Source: Deltaproteobacteria bacterium (GTDB lineage: Bacteria > Myxococcota > Kuafuiibacteriia > Kuafuiibacteriales > Kuafuiibacteriaceae). Taken from it: DNA of 64,000 bases. Below the pieces are notes generated by a model. It searched no databases. It saw nothing but the letters and a program-made list of their open reading frames with translations, and had not been told where the DNA came from. Of this stretch, positions 53,501-64,000 are shown piece after piece. The stretch is taken from contig JACKEN010000001.1 in NCBI GenBank assembly GCA_020632995.1, positions 434,001 to 498,000 on the forward strand. The letters run 5' to 3'. A program made the position numbers and the translations under genes. Each line of letters opens with the position of its first letter. The first letter of the stretch is position 1.

Positions 53501-54601
53501 CACCTCCAACGGCGGGCTGAGCGACCCGAGCCAGCTCAACATGGTGAGCAGCGACCCCGCGTTCTGCGACACCTTCGAGCCCCTGCAGCCCGAGGACTAC
53601 GCGAACACCGCCCAGGAGCCGCCCTTCGGGAGCCTGCCGGTGGGCAAGCTGAAGGTGGCGCGCAACTCGGCCTTCATCCACCTCGACGACTCGGTGGCGT
53701 GTGACACCGACGACTCCGGCAACCCGACCTTCGAGGTCCGCGACCTGCTCACCGACGACGTGATCAGCGAGCCGGCCCACGAGATCGGCCTCGGGGTGGG
53801 CAAGCCCTCCCGCTCGACCTACGACCGCGAGCGCTACGGCTTCAACTTCTACTGGAAGCCCACGATCATGGGCTCCTGGTGGGAGAAGTGGATGGCGGTG
53901 AAGGCCCTGTCGGACCCCTACACCGACTTCAAGGGGGTGGACGCGGCGAGCGACACCGCCAGCTTCCTCATCTCGCTCACCACCCTGTTCGGTGAGGAGA
54001 TCAACAACGTGGTGGCGGGCGCGGTGCTCGAGGAGGCCCCGGTCTACGGTCGGGTGCTCCACCAGGGCGAGGTGAAGGACGTGCCGGTGCTCGACGTGTT
54101 CGGCAGCGGGATCTTCGACCCCAGCCGCGCGCGGGATCCGCTGGTGGATCCGGACCAGGAGTACACCTTCCGGCTGGTGGCGCTGATGAACGCGGCCTAC
54201 CAGAGCTCGTACATCACCGACGACTACGAGTTCGCCGAGACCCTCAAGGCGGGCCGCACCTTCAGCCTCTCGGACGTGGAGCTCCCCGCGGACCTCCTGA
54301 ACGATCCGGAGCGCTTCCAGTCGGTGCGCGACCCGGTGACGGGGGAGATCTGGTGGGCGGTGCGGGTGGAGCGCAGCCTCCCGGGGCGGACGGCCACGCC
54401 GATCCACAGCACCGCGTACGAGATGATCAAGCGGATCAAGGATGAGTACTTCATCGGCGGCGCCGCGGGCCGGGGAGCGAGCTCCTCCCCGGCGTGGCGG
54501 ACTGGCGGCCGCGGGGCGACCTGCGCTTCCTGAACATCATCCGGGGCACCGGCAACCTGTTCGGGGACGCCTTCGTCGACTCCGGGGACGTGGGGTTCTA
54601 G
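50523..54601 (+). CDS. very large metzincin-like zinc protease lipoprotein (three apparent frameshifts)
   Basis: About 1,359 aa after bridging breaks near 51905, 53480 and 54475 (the last at a G run). A TTG start at 50523 has gggaggacacc just before it. Lipobox near TLAAC at about residue 30. The catalytic centre is MLHEMGHTMGMMHNFAG (HExxHxxGxxH) with the Met-turn SSTSMEYMSTYGSD about 70 residues on; both define metzincins. Other parts are beta-rich (VVFDIQEDMLYVYRAFPWIEA, DWSDNRVGDINFTMST) and I cannot name a family. The C-terminal end reads LRFLNIIRGTGNLFGDAFVDSGDVGF. Extracytoplasmic proteolysis is likely. It is 82 bp after the di-heme gene and 6 bp before the beta-barrel gene. Confidence 0.82.
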
Positions 54602-54607
54602 GGCGCC

Positions 54608-55695
54608 ATGACGGCGCGCGCGCCAGGGTGGCCGCTGTGGGCGGGCCTGTCCCTCTTGCTGGTCTCGGCACCAGCGGTGGGGCGGGCCCAGCCCGCGGGC
54701 GCCAGCCCGGAGCAGAGCGGGGACGCGGAGGCCGAGGCCTCCGCGTCCGAGGACGAGGACACCGGCCCCTCCGCCGCAGATCTTGCGGCGGGGCTGGTGG
54801 TGACCAAGGACAAGGAGGGCCTGGCCTGGCACCTGAACGCGGGCGTGGCCACCTACGTGGGGCAGGGCGTCTTCGCGTCGGGGAAGGGCCGAAGCGGCAC
54901 CGTGTTGACCCAGCTCTCGGTGTCGCCGTCCCTCTCGGTGGGCGACCTGTTGGTGTTCGCGAGCCAGGGCGTGCAGGTCGAGTACACCGACCCCGACAAC
55001 GCCACCGGGCGGCGCGTCGAGGTCTTCGACACCACCCTCGGGGTGCAATATCCCTTGCCGATCCCGGCCATCGCCTCCCGGCTGGCCCTGAGCGGCGGGG
55101 TGCGCCTCCCGGTGTCGTGGCAGAGCCGGGCCCAGGGGAGCGTCGGCGGGGTCTTCGCCGGCGCGAACCTGGCGTGGTCGCCGCCGGTGGACGGCCTGCA
55201 GGTGGTGGTCGGCCTGCGCGGGCAGCTGAACTCCAGCGTGGCCTCGCTCCGCGCCACCGGCACGGTGGACGGCCCTCGCTCGAGCAGGAGGCGGCCAACT
55301 GCCTGACCCGGCCAGGGGAGCGCAGCAGCGACGCCTGCGGGGTGGTGCCCAACGTGGCCAACCTGTCGGGCCAGCTCCAGGTCTCGTACACCCGGTGGGA
55401 CGTCACCGCGTCCCTCGGGTTCGGGGTGCTGAGCTTCGTGAGCGCGTACTCCGGGCCGCAAGATGAGTTGACGTCGCCCAACGCGAGGGCCGGGGTGAAC
55501 GCCCGGACCTTCAGCAGCGGGACCTTCCAGCTCACCTACCCGGCGACGGACTTCCTGCTCGTGAGCGCGGGGCTGTCCTCGTTCCAGCCGATCCAGACCG
55601 CGGACGGCAACGGGATGCGCTTCCCCTTCTGGAACACCACCGGGGTGGCCAACGGCTTCTCGAGCGTGTTCACCGGGGCGACCCTCCTGTTCTGA
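54608..55695 (+). CDS. predicted outer-membrane beta-barrel protein (one apparent frameshift)
   Basis: About 362 aa with the break near 55275. Sec signal (LWAGLSLLLVSAPAVGRAQ), an acidic low-complexity stretch (SGDAEAEASASEDEDTG), then alternating amphipathic strands (VLTQLSVSPSLSVGDLLVFASQGVQVEYT, RLALSGGVRLPVSWQSRAQGS, LSGQLQVSYTRWDVTASLGFGVLSFVSAYSG) and a final strand VFTGATLLF ending in Phe, the BAM recognition pattern. No named family. Starts 6 bp after the metzincin stop, so co-translated with it; it may form the outer-membrane partner of the protease or cytochrome. Confidence 0.7.
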
Positions 55696-55707
55696 GGGCG
55701 CGCGGGC

Positions 55708-57325
55708 TCAGGCCACCGCCTCGTGCACCGTGGCGACCGGGATCCAGAGCGAGAACGTGGTGCCCTCGCCCGGGGCGGAGCGCACGTCGATGCGGCCGCC
55801 GTGCTGCTCGACCACCACCGCGTGCACGAGGGCGAGGCCCTGCCCGGTGCCCCGGCCCACCTCCTTGGTGGTGTAGAAGGGGTCGAAGCAGCGGGCCTGC
55901 ACCTCGTCGTTCATACCGCACCCGTCGTCCTCGATCTCGATGAGCACGTCCTCGCCGTCCTCACGGGTGCGCAGGGTGATGTGCCCCAGGTCGCCGTCCC
56001 CCTTGCCCGCGTCTTGGAGCGCGTGCGCGGCGTTGACCATCATGTTGAGGAAGGCCTGCTGGAGCTCGTTGATCAGGCAGGTCACCGCCGGCAGATCCGG
56101 GGCGAGGTCGAGCTGGACCTCCGCCACGTACTTCCACTCGTTCCGCGAGATCGTCACGGTGGTCTCCAGGGCGCGGTTCAGATCCGCGGGCGCCCGCGCC
56201 CTGCTCTCGGGGTGGCTGAGCTCCTTCATCGCGCGCACGATGCGGGCCACCCGGCCCGCGCCGTCGGTGGACTGGTCGATGGCTCGGGGGATCTCGTCCT
56301 CGAGGTAGTCCAGCTCCAGCTCCTCGGCCAGGGCCCTCACCTCGGCCACCCGCTCTGGAGTGTGCTGGCCCTCGGCCACCGCCTCGAGCAGGTCGGCTTG
56401 CGCGCGGACGAGCCGCGCCAGATCTTGAAAGCCGTCCTTCAAGAAGCGCAGGTTGTCGCCCACGAACTGGATCGGGGTGTTGATCTCGTGCGCGATCCCG
56501 GCGGCGAGGCCGGCCGATCGACTCGAGCCGCTGGGCCTGCTGCACCTGGCGCTCGAGCTCGCGGCGCTGGGTGATGTCGGCCCCGGTGACCAGCACCCCG
56601 GCGAGCACCCGGTCGTCCCCGGTCATCCCGGTGAGGGCCAGCCCCAGCACTCGGGAGCGCTGATCCGAGGTCCGAAAGGGGATGTCGTCCAGCCGGAGCT
56701 CGACCCCCGCCTTCACCTGGGCCAGGGCGTCCCGCACCCGGCGCCAGTCCCAGTCGAGGGGCAGATCGACGAAGGGGACCCCGATGGCCCGCTCCGCCCC
56801 GAGGCCGAGCACCTCCTCCGCCGCGGTGTTCCACTCCTGCACCACCCCGGCCGCGTCGACGCTGACGATCAGCGCCTTCAGGGAGCGCAGGAGCAGGGCG
56901 TGGTGGCCGAGGGCGTCGCGCAGGCGGCGCTCGGTGGCGAGCCGCGCGCTCCGATCGATGAGGCACAGCTGCAGGGCAGCCTGCGTGCTCGGCACCCCGA
57001 CCACGATCGCCTCCACCGGGACGTCCCGCCCGTCCCGGCTGCGGGCGTCCACCTTCATGCGGTCCCCCTGCTCGCGGCGCTGCAGGTAGGCGGGCAGGTT
57101 GCTCTCGAAGCGGGCGCGGTGCGGCTCCGGGATCAGGAGCTCGACCAGCGGCCGGCCCCGGGCCTCCTCCGCCGTGTAGCCGAAGACCACGGTGGCCTGC
57201 GCGTTCCAATCCAAGACGCGCCCCTCGGCGTCCAGGCTCACCACCGGCTCGGGCATGAGCGAGACGGGGCCCAGGCCGGCGTGGGCGGGCTCGGAGGTGA
57301 AGGGGAGCGGGTGCGCGGCGGTCAT
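55708..57325 (-). CDS. soluble PAS-PAS histidine kinase (one apparent frameshift)
   Basis: About 539 aa. Two PAS domains (VVSLDAEGRVLDWNAQATVVFGYTAEEARGRPL and LIVSVDAAGVVQEWNTAAEEVLGLG), then the H-box AAGIAHEINTPIQFVGDN, reached through an extra base near 56515, and HATPase (FLNMMVNAAHALQDAG, DDGCGMNDEVQARCFDPFYTTKEVGRGTGQGLALVHAVV). HEINTPIQ is of the HisKA_4-like type found in many two-component kinases of myxobacteria. No membrane helix, so a cytosolic sensor. gggagg lies about 9 bp before the ATG. No response regulator adjacent. Convergent with the beta-barrel gene, 12 bp between the stops. Confidence 0.87.
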
Positions 57326-57448
57326 GTAGGAGCCCTCCCTGATCAGGTCGGCGGGCCCGGCCTTCCTTGTAGGGGCCGAGGGGTGGATACTGGAGCTCCC
57401 CGCGCGGGGGATCGAGACGATGCGGCGCGTGCTCTTGCTCGTTGGAGG

Positions 57449-57757
57449 ATGGCCCTGCTCGGTGTGATGGCCCCTTGGCTGCCCGACGGGCTGTGGCAGG
57501 GCGGCCTCGCGTGGTCGGTGCTGCTCGGGTTGGGCCTCGGCGTCGGTGTGGCGGCGGTGTTCTTGATGGGCGGCGCGCTCGCCTACCTCACCGCGTCCGC
57601 GGCGCACCGCGTCGAACTGGCGCTGAAGAGGGAGCTCCTCGCAGGCGGCCCCACCGAGGCGACCCACGGGCAGCTCTCGCTCAGCCCCGCGGATCCGCAG
57701 GCAGGGCAGCTCAGCGACGTGGAACCTCCCGGGCCTCGCCCGGCACCCTACCGCTGA
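57449..57757 (+). CDS. small membrane protein, unknown
   Basis: 102 aa with one long hydrophobic region (AWSVLLGLGLGVGVAAVFLMGGALAYLTASAA) and a polar C-terminal tail. Start chosen at the ATG 57449; gttggagg lies directly before it, which is too close for a normal ribosome site. An ATG at 57420 in another frame gives only a short peptide, so an indel here is possible. Precedes acs by 46 bp on the same strand. No family recognised. Confidence 0.4.
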   Translation: MALLGVMAPWLPDGLWQGGLAWSVLLGLGLGVGVAAVFLMGGALAYLTASAAHRVELALKRELLAGGPTEATHGQLSLSPADPQAGQLSDVEPPGPRPAPYR

Positions 57758-57803
57758 ACTCCGAATGGGGCGTATGCTCCGCGCCGAGGAAAAGGAGATC
57801 GGA

Positions 57804-59735
57804 ATGCAGGATGTCTATCCCGTCCCCGCAGAGGTCGCGGCCGCCGCTTTGGTGAACGAGGCTCGCTACAAGGAGATCTACGACCGCTCGGTGGCAGATC
57901 CCGAGGGCTACTGGCGCGAACAGGCCGAGCGGATCACGTGGGCGAAGAAGCCCACCAAGATCAAGAACGTCGACTTCACCGGCGACGTGAGCATCAAGTG
58001 GTACGAGGACGGCGAGCTCAACGTCGCCTACAACTGCATCGACCGGCACCTCGAGACCCGCGGTGACCAGGTGGCCTTCATCTTCGAGGGCGACAACCCC
58101 GAGGTGAGCGCCCACATCACCTACCGCCAGCTCGCCGACAAGGTGGGGCGCCTGTCCAACGTGCTCAAGGACATGGGGGTGAAGAAGGGCGACCGGATCA
58201 TGATCTACATGCCCATGATCCCGGAGGCCTGCTACGCGATGCTGGCGTGCGCCCGCATCGGCGCGGTGCACTCGGTGGTCTTCGGCGGCTTCTCCCCCGA
58301 GGCGATCTCGGGCCGCATCCAGGACGCGGGGAGCAAGCTCGTGATCACCGCCGACGGCGGGGTCCGCGGCGGGCGGCACATCCCGCTCAAGGCCAACGTC
58401 GACGAGGCGATCAAGAAGGCCGGCGGTGACGTGCAGGTGCTGATGTTCACCCACACCGGGGTGGACGTGAACGTCGAGGTCGGCCGCGACTTCGACGCGA
58501 ACGGCCTCATGGCCGACGCCTCACCGGACTGCCCGGCGGAGCCGATGAACGCCGAGGATCCGCTGTTCATCCTCTACACCTCGGGCTCGACCGGCAAGCC
58601 GAAGGGCGTCTTGCACACCAGCGGCGGCTACCTCGTGTACGCCTCGCTGACCCACCAGCTGGTCTTCGACTACAAGGACGGCGACATCTACTGGTGCACG
58701 GCCGACGTCGGCTGGATCACCGGCCACAGCTACATCGTGTACGGGCCCCTGGCGAACGGCGCGACCACCCTGGTGTTCGAGGGCGTGCCGACCTACCCCG
58801 ACCCGTCGCGCTTCTGGCAGGTGGTGGACAAGCACAAGGTCAACATCTTCTACACCGCGCCCACCGCGATCCGCGCCCTGATGCGCTCGGGCGAAGAGGC
58901 GGTGAAGCGCACCTCGCGCAAGTCGCTGCGCCTGCTCGGCACGGTGGGTGAGCCGATCAACCCCGAGGCCTGGCGCTGGTACCACGAGGTGGTGGGCGAC
59001 GGGCGCTGCCCGATCGTCGACACGTGGTGGCAGACCGAGACCGGCGGCATCCTGATCACCCCGCTCCCGGGGGCGACGGATCTGAAGCCCGGCAGCGCCA
59101 CGAAGCCGTTCTTCGGCATCGAGCCCGCCCTGGTGGACGCCGAGGGCAACACCCTGGACGGCGCGGTGAGCGGCAACCTCGTGCTCCTCGGCAGCTGGCC
59201 GGGCCAGATGCGCACCGTCTACGGCGATCACGATCGCTTCGTGAAGACGTACTTCAGCACCTACCCGGGCAAGTACTTCACCGGCGACGGGTGCCGCCGC
59301 GACGAGGACGGGTACTACTGGATCACCGGCCGGGTGGACGACGTGATCAACGTGTCCGGGCACCGCATGGGCACGGCCGAGGTCGAGAGCGCGCTGGTGG
59401 CGCACCACTCGGTGGCCGAGGCCGCGGTGGTGGGCTTCCCGCACGACATCAAGGGGCAAGGCATCTACTGCTACGTCACCTTGAAGGAGGGCATCGAGCC
59501 CAACGAGACCCTCCGAGAGGATCTCGTGAAGTGGGTGAGGAAGGAGATCGGCGCCATCGCCTCGCCGGACTTCATCCAGTTCGCGGTGGGCCTCCCCAAG
59601 ACCCGCTCGGGCAAGATCATGCGGCGGATCCTGCGCAAGGTGGCGGCGAACGAGTACCAGCAGCTCGGCGACACCAGCACCCTGGCCGACCCCGCGGTGG
59701 TCGAGGATCTCATCGCCCACCGCAAGGACGCCTGA
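57804..59735 (+). CDS. acs: acetyl-CoA synthetase (AMP-forming)
   Basis: 643 aa. Activates acetate to acetyl-CoA with ATP. Motifs are all in place: LYTSGSTGKPKGVLHT (P-loop), VDTWWQTETGG, YFTGDGCRRDEDGYYWITGRVDDVINVSGHRMGTAEVESALV and the C-terminal PKTRSGKIMRRILRK with the regulatory Lys near 604 that is acetylated in other bacteria. Length matches Acs (about 650). ATG 57804 preceded by aaaggagatcgga. Intact in one frame, in contrast to the preceding 20 kb. Confidence 0.97.
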   Translation: MQDVYPVPAEVAAAALVNEARYKEIYDRSVADPEGYWREQAERITWAKKPTKIKNVDFTGDVSIKWYEDGELNVAYNCIDRHLETRGDQVAFIFEGDNPEVSAHITYRQLADKVGRLSNVLKDMGVKKGDRIMIYMPMIPEACYAMLACARIGAVHSVVFGGFSPEAISGRIQDAGSKLVITADGGVRGGRHIPLKANVDEAIKKAGGDVQVLMFTHTGVDVNVEVGRDFDANGLMADASPDCPAEPMNAEDPLFILYTSGSTGKPKGVLHTSGGYLVYASLTHQLVFDYKDGDIYWCTADVGWITGHSYIVYGPLANGATTLVFEGVPTYPDPSRFWQVVDKHKVNIFYTAPTAIRALMRSGEEAVKRTSRKSLRLLGTVGEPINPEAWRWYHEVVGDGRCPIVDTWWQTETGGILITPLPGATDLKPGSATKPFFGIEPALVDAEGNTLDGAVSGNLVLLGSWPGQMRTVYGDHDRFVKTYFSTYPGKYFTGDGCRRDEDGYYWITGRVDDVINVSGHRMGTAEVESALVAHHSVAEAAVVGFPHDIKGQGIYCYVTLKEGIEPNETLREDLVKWVRKEIGAIASPDFIQFAVGLPKTRSGKIMRRILRKVAANEYQQLGDTSTLADPAVVEDLIAHRKDA

Positions 59736-59875
59736 CCTGGGTCCCACCCCCTCTTCGCCGGGGATCTCCGTCCCACAGACGGGTGATCTCCACACCTCTC
59801 CCCACCATCCAGCCCCGAAAACTGCGGCAAATGAGCGCGGGCGGGAATGATCCGCACCGACTGACGCGTCTTTAT

Positions 59876-59886
59876 GGTAATTTACC
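59876..59886. promoter_or_regulatory. AT-rich palindrome upstream of the PilZ gene
   Basis: GGTAA-T-TTACC within a rare AT-rich island (ctttatggtaatttacctagg). It lies 65 bp before the PilZ ATG and 140 bp past acs. Could be an operator or part of a promoter (TATGGT at 59873 as a weak -10). The 216-bp intergenic region shows nothing else. Confidence 0.3.
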
Positions 59887-59951
59887 TAGGAGGGCTTTCC
59901 GTAGGGGCATCGGGGGGTGCGCCTGGCAGGCCCACCGACAAGGGGGAAGTC

Positions 59952-60329
59952 ATGCTGCTGGGCCACGAGATGCGCGCGTCACCGAGGGTCCCGGTCACCC
60001 AGCTCGTGGTGGGCTTGGTGGACGGTGATCGCTACGTCCGAGGGAACATCTCGTCCGGCGGGGTCGGCTTCGAGATCGACGAGCTCATACCGCTGCGCCG
60101 CGGTGACCCCATCACGGTGCGCCTGAACATCCCTGACAGCACCGAGCCCCTCGCGATGTCCGCGGTGGTGCAGCACAGCCACTACCGCGACCACGACGGC
60201 GTCTTCTACGTGGGGGCGCTGTTCGTCGACGTGGACGAGCTGGTGCAGAACCCGCTCGATCGCTTCGTCGAGGAGACGTCGCTCCTCGAGCGCACGCCGG
60301 CCTACGGCGTCCCCGTGCCGGCAGCCTAG
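59952..60329 (+). CDS. PilZ-domain c-di-GMP receptor
   Basis: 125 aa. Carries both PilZ binding elements: RASPR (RxxxR, Arg 8 and 12) and NISSGGVGFE (N/DxSxxG, about 32-37), followed by the beta-barrel (RRGDPITVRLNIPDSTEPLAMSAVVQHSHY, DGVFYVGALFVDVDEL). It should bind cyclic di-GMP and act on a partner protein, in the cytoplasm. Single-domain, as are many myxobacterial PilZ proteins involved in motility or polysaccharide control. aagggggaag precedes the ATG. A damaged diguanylate cyclase lies at the other end of the window, but no link can be shown. Confidence 0.88.
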   Translation: MLLGHEMRASPRVPVTQLVVGLVDGDRYVRGNISSGGVGFEIDELIPLRRGDPITVRLNIPDSTEPLAMSAVVQHSHYRDHDGVFYVGALFVDVDELVQNPLDRFVEETSLLERTPAYGVPVPAA

Positions 60330-60394
60330 GGTCCCGCTTCCCTGGGCCCACTGACCCTTTCGGGGTCGGCGTATCTTGTTATAGTCGCGCGATC

Positions 60395-63049
<2,655 letters not shown>

Positions 63050-63055
63050 GTAGAG

Positions 63056-63111
63056 GCCGTCCTTCTGGGAAGGACAGTTGGCGAACAAGCCGTCCTTCTG
63101 AGAAGGACAGT
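63056..63111. repeat. two 33-bp-spaced hairpin repeats before the ATPase remnant
   Basis: gccgtccttctg(g/a)gaaggacagt occurs at 63056-63078 and 63089-63111, 33 bp apart. Each holds GTCCTTC-TGR-GAAGGAC, a 7-bp stem with 3-nt loop, with a single base different in the loop. They lie just past the Mo-hydroxylase stop and directly before the AAA/DUF4143 remnant, so they may be its operator or the end of the previous transcript. Confidence 0.85.
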
Positions 63112-63113
63112 GT

Positions 63114-63955
63114 GTGAGCGGCCAGAGCTTCGCGGTCCTGGTCGCCGAGCTCGAGGAGCGCGCCCTCCCCGTGCCCACGCCGAGGACGGCCAAGCTGGCC
63201 GACCTGCCGGGCAAGGCCGACGCCCTGGTGGGGATGCGGCGGGTCGGGAAGACCTGACGGCTCTTCCAGCACTTGAACGGGCGGGCTCTACGTGAACCTG
63301 GAGGACGAGCGCCTCGCGGTGGAGGAGGCAGAGCTGTCCGGCCTCCTGGTACGCGCGCTACCCGCAGGTCATCGACGCGCCGCACTGGCTGTACCTCGGT
63401 GAGGTCCACAACGTGCCCGGCTGGGAGCGCTTCGTGCGGCGGCTCCTCGACGAGGGGCGCGTTCAGGTGCTCGTCACCGGGTCGTCCTCGAAGCTGTTGT
63501 CCACCGAGATCGCCACCGGTCTCCGGGGTGGGGCGCTGGCCACCGAGATCCTCCCCTTCAGCTTCGGGGAGGTCCTCCTGCACGCCAAGGAGCGCATATG
63601 CGTTCGCGAAGCCGGAGGACGTCGGTCATCGGCTCGAGACCCTGGTCTATCTCGAGCTCCGACGGCGGGGCGTCCAGGAGCTCGGGTACTACACAACGGC
63701 GGACGGCTTCGAGGTCGACTTCTGTGGCCGCGATCCCGAGGGCCGCCCGCGCCTCGTGCAGGTCTGCGCGGACCTGTCCGACCCCGCGACCGGGTCCGTG
63801 AGAGCGCGCTGGAATCTGCGATGGCGGAGCTGGGCATCGACGACGCCACCCTTGTCACACGCGACGATGAAGGTGAGGAGCAGGTCGGGGCGGGCCGCGT
63901 GCGCCTCGTGCCGGCCTGGATATGGACGCTGCAGGTGGACGATCGAGCGGGCTGA
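63114..63955 (+). pseudogene. AAA/DUF4143 ATPase remnant
   Basis: A GTG at 63114 opens a P-loop ATPase start (LADLPGKADALVGMRRVGKT) which hits TGA directly after the Walker A. Family sequence resumes in other frames: LYVNLEDERLAVEEAEL, PGWERFVRRLLDEGRVQVLVTGSSSKLLSTEIATGLRGG with ILPFSFGEVLLHA, then, with roughly 100-130 residues missing, HRLETLVYLELRRRGVQELGYYTTADGFEVDFCGRDPEGRPRLVQVCADLSDP, and the end VRLVPAWIWTL. Full DUF4143 ATPases have about 400-450 aa; here a nonsense codon, frameshifts and an internal deletion show real decay. These genes are often horizontally spread and variable in number. Confidence 0.85.
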
Positions 63956-64000
63956 TCAGCGGAACTGCCCGGTCAGCGACAGGTGGGTGAGGCAGTAGTC
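63956..64000 (-). CDS. C-terminal end of an unidentified protein
   Basis: The last 45 bp read, on the minus strand, DYCLTHLSLTGQFR followed by TGA (63958-63956), open to the window edge. It stops right at the end of the ATPase remnant, on the opposite strand. Too short to identify; it could be the last strand of a beta-barrel. Confidence 0.3.
   Translation of the reverse strand, partial: DYCLTHLSLTGQFR

Noticed and set aside
35810..54480. Programmed ribosomal frameshifting in the broken genes
   Set aside because: The breaks go in both directions, are in unrelated families, sometimes come as compensating pairs, and have no slippery heptamer; indel errors fit better.
57420..57464. Short frame from the ATG at 57420 before the small membrane protein
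   Set aside because: Only a few codons before a stop; may reflect an indel at the start of the small membrane gene rather than a separate peptide.

Overview
The window is GC-rich (about 70% by eye) and gene-dense. It most likely comes from a myxobacterium-like bacterium (Myxococcota / former Deltaproteobacteria). Supporting signs are many lipoproteins with Asp-Ala-Gly-rich linkers after the lipobox, large hybrid histidine kinases, an FHA-TPR protein, an ECF sigma/FecR-type operon, a multi-POTRA Omp85 protein beside TamB, and two sigma54-like promoter sequences. This assignment is inference; no rRNA or other taxonomic marker is present. I found no tRNA, rRNA, CRISPR array or intact transposon.

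Layout. 1-6.6 kb (minus): end of a TPR protein, a WecA/MraY-type sugar-phosphate transferase, a small lipoprotein, a badly damaged PAS-GAF-GGDEF gene, and two GT4 glycosyltransferases, one damaged. 6.7-10.2 kb: rmlA and a large hybrid kinase. 10.4-15.9 kb (minus): a five-gene operon with overlapping or closely spaced genes, reading from the promoter: GH1 beta-glucosidase lipoprotein, ABC-2 permease, ABC ATPase, DegT-type sugar aminotransferase and glycosyltransferase. With rmlA and the WecA-like gene this forms a surface-polysaccharide synthesis and export locus. 16-33.4 kb: mostly exported proteins (lipoproteins, a LamG-M23 protein, a subtilase) mixed with housekeeping genes (calcium P-type ATPase, menB, a truncated globin), a Uma2 gene and a glutamine-amidotransferase-like protein that has lost its catalytic residues.

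33.5-43.2 kb is an envelope-biogenesis block: pspA with tandem hairpin repeats after its stop, then divergently an NlpC/P60 peptidase, tamB and a seven-POTRA Omp85 protein. 43.2-48.4 kb: a MASE1-like hybrid kinase facing an ECF sigma / FecR-TPR / outer-membrane-protein operon with stop-start overlaps. 48.5-55.7 kb (plus): a beta-propeller/di-heme cytochrome lipoprotein, a very large metzincin protease lipoprotein and a beta-barrel-like protein, apparently one transcription unit. 55.7-64 kb: a PAS kinase, acs, a PilZ c-di-GMP receptor, a two-[2Fe-2S] molybdenum hydroxylase without a FAD domain, and the remnant of an AAA/DUF4143 ATPase preceded by two 33-bp hairpin repeats.

Two window-wide observations matter. 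First, many otherwise conserved genes carry +/-1 frame breaks, often at G/C runs. They cluster at 3.3-5.0 kb and 35.8-56.6 kb and are absent from 5.6-33.5 kb and 57.8-63.0 kb. I treat most as probable sequence errors, so those genes are annotated across the breaks. Second, a spaced palindrome GCAAG-N4-CTTGC, with one-mismatch forms, recurs mostly inside coding regions far more often than base composition predicts and uses otherwise uncommon CAA and TTG codons. It looks like a genome-wide iterated DNA motif and is the most interesting unexplained signal here.
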